DNA of 30,808 nucleotides. It comes from a virus. The notes under the pieces were generated by a model, which saw nothing but the letters and a program-made list of their open reading frames with translations, did no database searches and had not been told where the DNA came from. The position numbers were made by a program, and so were the translations under genes. Numbering within the stretch: the stretch's first letter is position 1; every line of letters begins with the position of its first letter. Positions 1-6,156 of this stretch are shown piece by piece. The stretch is from positions 1 through 30,808 of IMG/VR virus record IMGVR_UViG_3300020171_001013; one strand, given 5' to 3'.

Positions 1-1
1 A

Positions 2-79
2 GACTGGACGACCGGGGGGGGGCAAAAAATAGAAGACTATGATGCCTGTCGTATCCCGTCCCAAGTACGAAAAAATTAA
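2..79 (+). CDS. 3' end of an upstream gene (partial, tentative)
   Basis: The frame beginning at base 2 stays open for 25 codons and stops at TAA 77-79, leaving 12 nt before the neuB-like start. That spacing fits the tight packing elsewhere. The visible tail contains three glycines encoded by a run of nine G (14-22) and ends in a basic residue and Asn. The other two + frames stop at 30-32 and 40-42, so an upstream gene could also end there, particularly if the G tract length varies. No family can be recognised from so short a fragment. Confidence 0.3.
   Translation, partial: DWTTGGGQKIEDYDACRIPSQVRKN
14..22 (+). repeat. G9 homopolymer tract
   Basis: Nine consecutive G at 14-22, near the window edge and inside the presumed end of the upstream gene. 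Adding or losing one G would change which of the three frames carries the end of that gene. A second G9 lies at 21807-21815. Confidence 0.9.
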
Positions 80-91
80 AAAGGCATTAGT

Positions 92-922
92 ATGAAGATA
101 GCAGGAAGAGAGATAGGTGGTAATCGCCCGTGTTTTATTGTAGCTGAGGCTGGATTAGCTCATGGAGGTGATCCTAAAAAAGCATTTGAGCTAATAGATC
201 TGGCTGTAGAGGCTGGTGCCGATGCTGTAAAGTTTCAGGTTTACAAGGCAGAGGATTTAGTTTCAAGGGATCGGGACGTTGATCTTTATAATCGGTTTAA
301 GAGTAAGGAATTGAGTTATTACGATTTCAAGCAATTAAGGGAATATGCTGAGGTTAGAGGTATTATCTGGTTTGCCACACCGCATACGAAGGGTGCTTTG
401 GAGTTTTTAGAGTCGCTAATGGTTCCCTGTTACAAGGTTGGTAGTGGTGAGCGAGGTGTAGGTTTGTTTTATGAAATTCTTGGAATGAATAAGCCTGTGT
501 TCATAAGCACCGGACTTAGGGACGAAAACGATATTTTATATTTAACGGATACTTTTGAAAGCAAGAATATTATTTTTCTCCATTGCGTCACTCAATACCC
601 AGTCCCTCCGAAAAGCGCCGACCTATTATTTTTAAAAAAATTAAAAACCCCTTTCGGTTATAGTTCTCATTGTGTAGGTTATCTTGACTGTTTGCTTGCG
701 GTTGCTTTAGGTGCGAAGATAATTGAAAAGCACATTAAGTTACTTGAGAGCACCGGGCAGGATTGTGCGGGCGCCTTATTTGGTGATGAATTTAAGGGTA
801 TGGTGAAGTTAATAAGATTATCTGAGAGAATGTTAGGTGATGGAAACAGGCATTACACAGAGGCAGAACGAAAGAACGAGTTATGGGCATTAAAAGGAAG
901 TGATGGAAGGAGGCCGTTATGA
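92..922 (+). CDS. neuB: NeuB-like nonulosonic acid synthase lacking the SAF domain
   Basis: Predicted to condense phosphoenolpyruvate with an N-acetylmannosamine-type sugar to give a nine-carbon sialic-acid-like sugar in the cytoplasm. The (beta/alpha)8 barrel hallmarks are in order: IVAEAGLAHGGD (16-27), GADAVKFQ (42-49), HCVTQYPVPP (164-173), GYSSHC (189-194) and GAKIIEKHI (207-215). H193 and H214 are 21 residues apart, matching the metal-binding histidines of characterised NeuB. At 276 aa it is about 70 residues shorter than usual (about 340-350): it ends where the linker to the SAF (antifreeze-like) domain should begin, and the next gene occupies that DNA. The usual DHKAS-like segment after the EKH motif reads QDCAGA here, so substrate details may differ. 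AAGG lies just upstream of the ATG. The stop overlaps the next start (ATGA). Confidence 0.85.
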   Translation: MKIAGREIGGNRPCFIVAEAGLAHGGDPKKAFELIDLAVEAGADAVKFQVYKAEDLVSRDRDVDLYNRFKSKELSYYDFKQLREYAEVRGIIWFATPHTKGALEFLESLMVPCYKVGSGERGVGLFYEILGMNKPVFISTGLRDENDILYLTDTFESKNIIFLHCVTQYPVPPKSADLLFLKKLKTPFGYSSHCVGYLDCLLAVALGAKIIEKHIKLLESTGQDCAGALFGDEFKGMVKLIRLSERMLGDGNRHYTEAERKNELWALKGSDGRRPL

Positions 923-1125
923 TTACAGAAGAAGAAGCAACAACACACTGGTGTCCGTATATTCGGATAGTGATAGTTCCACCCGGTGCGGTATGGGCAG
1001 GCTCGATTTACACTAACAGAGGTGAAAAGTTTACTCCACAGGCCTGTAATTGTATTGCTTCCAGATGTATGAAATGGAGGCCTGGAAGCAATATAGATTG
1101 TGGTTATTGTGGGATAGCTGAATAA
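919..1125 (+). CDS. Small Cys-rich conserved phage protein
   Basis: A 68-aa protein with seven cysteines in a pattern I recognise from small phage hypotheticals: an N-terminal WCPYIR, then CNCIASRCMKWR (43-54) and a terminal CGYCGIAE. The Cys spacing suggests metal binding or a compact Cys-knot-like fold, but no activity is known to me. The start overlaps the neuB-like stop as ATGA, implying translational coupling. It interrupts the sugar genes and has no evident part in the pathway. Confidence 0.7.
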   Translation: MITEEEATTHWCPYIRIVIVPPGAVWAGSIYTNRGEKFTPQACNCIASRCMKWRPGSNIDCGYCGIAE

Positions 1126-1126
1126 T

Positions 1127-2221
1127 ATGAAGATATTAATATTAGGTGCTGATGGTTATATTGGTTGGCCTTTAAGCTTGCGGTTATTAAACATGGGTCA
1201 TTATGTTAATGGTATTGATAATTACAGTCGAAGGGAAAGGGTATTAAAGGTAGATTCTAATTCTTTAATACCAATATCTGACAAGAGGTGGCGCAATAAG
1301 ATTCTTCCGATTGAGCAAGGATCTGTGCGATTTCTTAATTTCCTGGCTGATTATGACTGTATTGTTCATTTAGCCGAGCAGCCATCTGCCCCTTACAGTA
1401 TGCGTGACATGGGGCATTCGCTTGAAACCATAAATCAGAATGTTATGGGAACCATGAACCTGTTGTGGTTGATAAAGGAATATTGCCCTAACACTCATCT
1501 ATTAAAGCTTGGCACATTGGGTGAATTTGGATATCCTGATTGCCCAATTCCGGAGGGTTTTATTGAAGATGGTGATTTAAAAGGATTGCCATTCCCGAAG
1601 CAAGCCGGTTCTTTCTATCATTTATCCAAGGTGTTTGATAGTTGCTGTATTGAGTTTGTGAACAAGATTTGGGGTTTAAGGTGTACCGATATTATGCAGG
1701 GGGTGGTATTCGGTTCCAAAACATCAGATATTGACACAGCGAGAAAAGCCACAAGATTTGATTACGATCAATATTTTGGTACTGTAATCAATAGGTTTTG
1801 CGCTCAAGCAGTTTGCGGTATTCCTCTGACCATATATGGCACAGGTAACCAGGTTCGGGGATATCTGCCACTAAAAGATTCTATCGAATGTCTATCTCTT
1901 GCCATCCATAACCCTCCGAAACAGGGGGAATACCGGATATTTAATCAGTTTGCCAAGATAATATCGTTGAACGAGCTTGCGAAGCGTGTGGAAACTATTG
2001 GGAACGAACTTGGATTAAACGTAAAAACAGAGCATATTGCCAATCCCAGGGTTGAAATTGACAATCCGTCATACAATCCAAAACAGGAAAACTTAAAAAA
2101 GCTTGGATTTGAACCAAAATGGGCTTTGAATGATGAAATCAGGGAATTGTTAGTTGAATTAATACCATACAAAGACAGGATCAGCAAAAAAGTCATACAG
2201 CCTACAGTAAATTGGAGGTGA
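1127..2221 (+). CDS. sqdB: UDP-sulfoquinovose synthase (SQD1/SqdB)-like SDR protein
   Basis: A 364-aa extended short-chain dehydrogenase/reductase. GADGYIG (7-13) is the NAD-binding glycine motif; the catalytic set is T130 in KLGTLGEFG, Y164 and K168 in SFYHLSK. Resemblance to plant SQD1 and bacterial SqdB runs the whole length: EQPSAPYSM (84-92), NVMGTMN, QGVVFGSKT, FGTVINRFCAQA, IYGTGNQVRGYL, FNQFA and ANPRVE. That family converts UDP-glucose and sulfite into UDP-sulfoquinovose. Plant SQD1 has an Arg where this protein has Pro in EQPSAPYSM, so a variant substrate is possible and a non-sulfur epimerase cannot be excluded. The gene starts 1 nt after the Cys-rich gene and ends 2 nt before the neuC-like TTG start. 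The symbol marks homology only. Confidence 0.8.
   Translation: MKILILGADGYIGWPLSLRLLNMGHYVNGIDNYSRRERVLKVDSNSLIPISDKRWRNKILPIEQGSVRFLNFLADYDCIVHLAEQPSAPYSMRDMGHSLETINQNVMGTMNLLWLIKEYCPNTHLLKLGTLGEFGYPDCPIPEGFIEDGDLKGLPFPKQAGSFYHLSKVFDSCCIEFVNKIWGLRCTDIMQGVVFGSKTSDIDTARKATRFDYDQYFGTVINRFCAQAVCGIPLTIYGTGNQVRGYLPLKDSIECLSLAIHNPPKQGEYRIFNQFAKIISLNELAKRVETIGNELGLNVKTEHIANPRVEIDNPSYNPKQENLKKLGFEPKWALNDEIRELLVELIPYKDRISKKVIQPTVNWR
2214..2218 (+). promoter_or_regulatory. Shine-Dalgarno site fixing the neuC-like start
   Basis: GGAGG sits 5 nt before TTG 2224. It also lies inside the first codons of a longer reading from TTG 2212, which therefore has no site of its own. Confidence 0.7.
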
Positions 2222-2223
2222 TT

Positions 2224-3228
2224 TTGAAAAAAATCTGTTTTTTAATCACAACCAGAGGAAATTATGGTAAAACCAAAACAATTATTGAAAATTTACGAGG
2301 AAAAGCAAAGCTTCAATATATAATTAGTGATGGGTGTCCAACTATAGGGTTTGTTGGTAATATAAACCGGATTAATATTTTTGAACCAATTGACTTGTGT
2401 GCTGTTCAATTATCAGAGGATGCTAAAAGGATATTAAGCGAATTAAAACCTGAAATTTTGGTTATTGTAGCTGATAGATTTGAATGTTTGCCATTTGCTA
2501 TGATCGCTTATTATATGGGTATTCAGATTGCCCATATAGAAGGTGGGGAGCTTTCAGGAAATCTTGATGAGGGCATAAGACATGCCATAACTAAGCTTGC
2601 AAGCGTACATTTTTGCTGTGGGAAAGATGCCACGCAAAGAATTATTAGGCTTGGCGAGAACCCAAATGCTGTATTTAATGTTGGAGCTACAAGCTTTGAT
2701 TTATTAAAAAAATACGGGGTTTATAAAAAAACATACCCTTATATTGTGCAAATAGTTCATCCATCGGAAGATATTGATATTGATGTAATAAATAACGCAA
2801 CAAATTCGTTTAACATCGAAGTTGTATGGATTGATTCTAATATTGACAGAGATTCTGTACAGATCAATAAGAATAAAGTAAGGTTGTCTTTTACAACTGA
2901 AACCTTTGCGGAATTATTAAAAAACGCTATGTGTATTGTTGGAAACTCAAGTTCCGGAATAAGGGAATCCTCTTTTTTTGGTGTTCCATCTGTAAATATC
3001 GGAAACCGCCAAAATAATCGTATAAAGCATAAAAATATAATAACCGTTGAATGCAAAACAGATGATATAAAAGAAGCCATTAGTAAACAGATGTCACATG
3101 GTCTATATGAACCTGATTTCACATATGGTGATGGTAATGCTGGCAATAAGATAGCAGATATATTACTTAATAACGATTTCTCAACACAAAAGGTATTTTA
3201 TGAAGGTACTTGGAATAATCCCTGCTAG
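2224..3228 (+). CDS. neuC: NeuC-like hydrolysing UDP-GlcNAc 2-epimerase
   Basis: Expected to turn UDP-GlcNAc (or a derivative) into free ManNAc plus UDP, supplying the NeuB-like enzyme. The 334-aa protein is a GT-B fold epimerase: an N-terminal strand ICFLITTRGNYGK, then ADRFE (83-87), the signature HIEGGELSGNLDEGIRHAI (104-122), and GNSSSGIRESSFFGVPSVNIG in the C-terminal half. I place the start at TTG 2224, giving MKKICFLITT, because GGAGG lies 5 nt upstream; four extra codons could be read from TTG 2212. The C-terminus overlaps the neuA-like gene by 29 nt. No dehydratase or aminotransferase for legionaminic or pseudaminic acid is present, so the simplest product is N-acetylmannosamine. Confidence 0.85.
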   Translation: MKKICFLITTRGNYGKTKTIIENLRGKAKLQYIISDGCPTIGFVGNINRINIFEPIDLCAVQLSEDAKRILSELKPEILVIVADRFECLPFAMIAYYMGIQIAHIEGGELSGNLDEGIRHAITKLASVHFCCGKDATQRIIRLGENPNAVFNVGATSFDLLKKYGVYKKTYPYIVQIVHPSEDIDIDVINNATNSFNIEVVWIDSNIDRDSVQINKNKVRLSFTTETFAELLKNAMCIVGNSSSGIRESSFFGVPSVNIGNRQNNRIKHKNIITVECKTDDIKEAISKQMSHGLYEPDFTYGDGNAGNKIADILLNNDFSTQKVFYEGTWNNPC

Positions 3229-3871
3229 AGCAGGCAGTAAGGGAATAAAAAATAAGAATACTGAGTTTTTAAGCATAATGCCTTTATATAGATGGGTTTT
3301 GGACGAAGCTATATTATCCTTATGTTTTGACCATATAGTAATATCAACCAATATTACCGAAATAATAAATAGTGGGGATTCAGAATATGTTCAAGTTCGA
3401 CCTAAGAAACTATGTCAAGGTGAGAGTGCTTCTATAAAAAAGGTTATAAGGTATGTTCTTGGACATAATCCAGGCTTTGATATATTTGCCATTCTTCAAC
3501 CTACATCACCATTTATAAGGATTGAAGATATTGAAAAGTGCCTGAACAAATTCTATGATAACGAAATAGATTCTGCACAAACGATAAGGAAAGTTAAACA
3601 TTTAGACCATGCTTATAATCAACGGCTTTATAAGGACGGATATGTAAGTTTCGTTTTTCCTGAATGCCGGAAAGATACGACAAAACAAGATCAGCCCGAA
3701 CATTATGCGCTTGGAAACTTAATTATGACCAGGACAGAGTATTTCTTGCGAACCAATGATTTCTTTGGCAGATCAGCCGGGGTTGAAATACCTTGGAAAT
3801 ATGGTGTTGATATTGACTATCCCGATGATCTTGAGTTAGCAGAATGTATGTATAGTGGTGGAATGATATGA
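3200..3871 (+). CDS. neuA: NeuA-like CMP-nonulosonate synthetase
   Basis: Activates a nonulosonic acid with CTP to the CMP-sugar used by sialyl-type transferases. At 223 aa it matches single-domain NeuA enzymes. Motifs: IIPARAGSKGIKNKN (6-20), the nucleotide-binding loop; LQPTSPF, before the catalytic region; and the late acidic motif DIDYPDDLELAE, which carries the metal-binding aspartates. The start lies inside the end of the neuC-like gene (29-nt overlap) and the stop overlaps the next ATG, so the proteins are probably translated in series. With neuB and neuC it completes a minimal CMP-Neu5Ac pathway. No dedicated sialyltransferase is recognised nearby. Confidence 0.87.
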   Translation: MKVLGIIPARAGSKGIKNKNTEFLSIMPLYRWVLDEAILSLCFDHIVISTNITEIINSGDSEYVQVRPKKLCQGESASIKKVIRYVLGHNPGFDIFAILQPTSPFIRIEDIEKCLNKFYDNEIDSAQTIRKVKHLDHAYNQRLYKDGYVSFVFPECRKDTTKQDQPEHYALGNLIMTRTEYFLRTNDFFGRSAGVEIPWKYGVDIDYPDDLELAECMYSGGMI

Positions 3872-4548
3872 TAGATATATCAAAATTACCGAAACTTATG
3901 TATGAAGGAAAGCCATCACTACCTCCACAGAAAGACGATCTTGAACGGTTATATAATCTGATAGTTGACAATTTCTGTTTAACTGTACTTGAGTTTGGTT
4001 GCGGATATTCTACGCTGGTTATTGAGCAGGCACTTAAGGAAAACAAGAGAAAGTGGGACACCTTAGAAAATAAGCCAGAAGTTAGAAATCCGAACATGTT
4101 TGAATGTCATTCGATTGATACAAACGAAAAATGGATAGCAGAATGTGAGAGTTATTCTGATATATTCTTTTGGTGTTTTGACTCTAAGCGATTTGAATAT
4201 AACGGAAAGCTCTGCCATGTATATGATAACCTTCCATCTATTTTGCCTGATTTTATTTACATTGATGGGCCAGACCCATTAAGCGTATATGATTGGGGAT
4301 ATAATATGCCAATGGCTGCCGACCTATTGCTTATGGAACCACTCTTAATCCCAGGCACAATAGTTTTAATTGATGGCCGTACAAATAACGCGAGATTCTT
4401 GGAAAACAATCTGCAACGGAACTGGAAATTCAGATGGGACAAAGAAGAAGATTATACATTAATGATCCTTGAAGAGGTACGACTTGGTAAGATAAATGCA
4501 ATCGGTAGGGATATTCTGGAATATATAAATGACAATTTCAAAAGCTGA
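3868..4548 (+). CDS. Class I methyltransferase-like protein
   Basis: A 226-aa protein with a Rossmann-like motif I, VLEFGCGYSTLVIE (40-53), and a later strand FIYIDGPDP (129-137) typical of class I SAM-dependent methyltransferase folds of the sort found in surface-polysaccharide clusters. The intervening region is long, and the acidic residue after strand 2 is not obvious. Methylation of a sugar made by the upstream enzymes is a reasonable inference, not a demonstrated role. The start overlaps the neuA-like stop (ATGA), and the end overlaps the terminase start by 20 nt, which ties the sugar genes to the packaging gene. Confidence 0.6.
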   Translation: MIDISKLPKLMYEGKPSLPPQKDDLERLYNLIVDNFCLTVLEFGCGYSTLVIEQALKENKRKWDTLENKPEVRNPNMFECHSIDTNEKWIAECESYSDIFFWCFDSKRFEYNGKLCHVYDNLPSILPDFIYIDGPDPLSVYDWGYNMPMAADLLLMEPLLIPGTIVLIDGRTNNARFLENNLQRNWKFRWDKEEDYTLMILEEVRLGKINAIGRDILEYINDNFKS

Positions 4549-6022
4549 AAAGAAAAGAAAAGTTGAATTAAGAGCCAAGGAACTAAAGCTCAGGCTTATA
4601 GAAGTTTATACGGCTGCTAATAAGCACAAGGAAGATAACCTGCTTGAGTTCTTTGATACCCCACCGAATCCCGGCCCAAACCCGAAACAACAGCAATTAA
4701 TTGAAGCCTTCCTTGATTCTTCATATAAGACCTTGGGCATGTCCGGTGGCAACAGATTAGGCAAAACAACAATCCTAACAATATTAGGTCTTTCCTGTTT
4801 GTTCGGCAAGTTCTTGTGGAATAACCAGAGCATAACGCACCTGTTCCCTCATAAGAAACCAAGAAAAATTCGTTATGTAGGACAAAACTGGCAGGATCAT
4901 ATAAAAGCGGTTGTAGTCCCCGAAATTGAAAAATGGTGGCCTAAGAGTCGACCAGTACACAAACATGGTAATGGTGTAATAACTGATACTTATTGGCGTG
5001 ATGAGAAAACCGGAAGCTCTATAGAAATCATGTCTAATAACCAGAAAACAAAAGAGCATGAAGGATGGTCTGGTGATTTAATCCTTTATGATGAACCATG
5101 CCATAGGGATATTTATGTTGCCAATGCCCGTGGGCTTGTTGACAGGAAGGGGCGTGAGATATTTGCAGCAACATTATTGTCAGACCCTTGGATTGATAGA
5201 GAAATCGTAAAAAAGGTTGATGCTTCAGGCAAGCCTGCAAAAGATGTGTTTTGGATTCATGGTACATCATATGACAATGTAGGATACGGTATTACAAAAG
5301 AAGGTGTTGAGGAATTTTCAAATAAGCTTTCGGATTCTGAAAGAAGTGCTCGAATAGAAGGCATTCCTGAATATATGTCCGGTCTTGTATATCCGGATTT
5401 TGACAGAAGACAACATATAGTTGGGAGTTTTGAAGTTCCTTTAAACTGGATGGTTGATATTGGAATTGATATTCACCCAAGAGAAAAACAGGCCGTTTTA
5501 TTTATTGCAACCGATCCAAGAAACGACAGATATTGTTGTAATGAAATATGGGATCATGGTGACGGAACGTGGGTTGCAGAACAGATAATAAAAAAGATAA
5601 ACCATAATAATTATCGGGTAAACAAAATAATAATTGATCCGTTGTCCAAGGGTGACAGTAATAACGACAAAACAACATTTCAAAAAATATATGACATATT
5701 GTCATTATATGGTTATAACTTAGAGGTTGCGTCTAAAGACAAGGATGATGGTATTCTTGAAGTAAAAGATCATCTCGTGGGGCCAAACAAAAAACCTTCG
5801 ATATTCTTTTTTGACGAACTTGTTCGTACAATTTATGAGATGGAAGGTTACCTTTGGGATAAAGACACCAACAAACCTCTTGACAAAGACGATCATATGT
5901 GCGAAAATCTATACCGCATACTTTTACTCGACACTAAGTATGAAGACCCAAGTGATAGTTTTTATAAGGAATACTTAGTTAACGACAGAACAAACACTAG
6001 GAATCAGCACACAGGATATTGA
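4529..6022 (+). CDS. terL: Terminase large subunit (packaging ATPase and nuclease)
   Basis: The DNA-packaging motor that pumps and cuts phage DNA at the portal. The N-terminal ATPase has a Walker A-like GGNRLGKTT (73-81) and Walker B LILYDEP (184-190). The C-terminal RNase H-like nuclease has DIGIDIHPREKQAVLF (310-325), KIIIDP (366-371) and DKDDH (452-456) as the likely metal-binding acidic set. Length 497 aa is normal for TerL. The start is inside the methyltransferase-like gene and has only a weak GGA upstream, so translation probably depends on coupling. No small terminase gene is recognised in the window. Confidence 0.9.
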   Translation: MTISKAEKKRKVELRAKELKLRLIEVYTAANKHKEDNLLEFFDTPPNPGPNPKQQQLIEAFLDSSYKTLGMSGGNRLGKTTILTILGLSCLFGKFLWNNQSITHLFPHKKPRKIRYVGQNWQDHIKAVVVPEIEKWWPKSRPVHKHGNGVITDTYWRDEKTGSSIEIMSNNQKTKEHEGWSGDLILYDEPCHRDIYVANARGLVDRKGREIFAATLLSDPWIDREIVKKVDASGKPAKDVFWIHGTSYDNVGYGITKEGVEEFSNKLSDSERSARIEGIPEYMSGLVYPDFDRRQHIVGSFEVPLNWMVDIGIDIHPREKQAVLFIATDPRNDRYCCNEIWDHGDGTWVAEQIIKKINHNNYRVNKIIIDPLSKGDSNNDKTTFQKIYDILSLYGYNLEVASKDKDDGILEVKDHLVGPNKKPSIFFFDELVRTIYEMEGYLWDKDTNKPLDKDDHMCENLYRILLLDTKYEDPSDSFYKEYLVNDRTNTRNQHTGY

Positions 6023-6051
6023 TATAAATATTAAATAATAACTTTTGGGCT

Positions 6052-6090
6052 AATTCCGGTTGATCCCCGGAAGACGGTTCTAACCGAATT
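6052..6090 (+). other. Alternative hairpins upstream of portal gene
   Basis: Two mutually exclusive folds can be drawn. One long stem pairs 6052-6061 with 6082-6090 (AATTC-GGTT with AACCGAATT, one bulged C). The alternative is two small stems, TCCGG 6055-6059 with CCGGA 6067-6071, and CGGTT 6075-6079 with AACCG 6082-6086. No known riboswitch class is recognised. Confidence 0.45.
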
Positions 6091-6142
6091 AAAAGAGGGC
6101 AAATATGGTGCCATATTCACTGTATTTTGCCCTCTTTTTTTT
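6091..6142 (+). terminator. Intrinsic terminator between terminase and portal genes
   Basis: A perfect 13-bp inverted repeat (6091-6103 with 6126-6138; core AGAGGGCAAA / TTTGCCCTCT) followed by a T run to 6142. The 22-nt loop holds its own hairpin, TATGG 6104-6108 with CCATA 6111-6115. This is the clearest terminator in the window. It would end or attenuate the sugar-terminase transcript before the head genes. Confidence 0.85.
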
Positions 6143-6146
6143 GCCC

Positions 6147-6150
6147 GGAG
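6147..6150 (+). promoter_or_regulatory. Shine-Dalgarno site fixing the portal start
   Basis: GGAG lies 6 nt before ATG 6157, just past the terminator T run. It argues against initiation at TTG 6127, which sits inside the 3' arm of the terminator stem. Confidence 0.65.
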
Positions 6151-6156
6151 ATTTAC

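Noticed and set aside
6127-6156. TTG start giving ten more residues to the portal protein
   Set aside because: The TTG is inside the terminator stem and has no ribosome site; ATG 6157 has GGAG 6 nt upstream.
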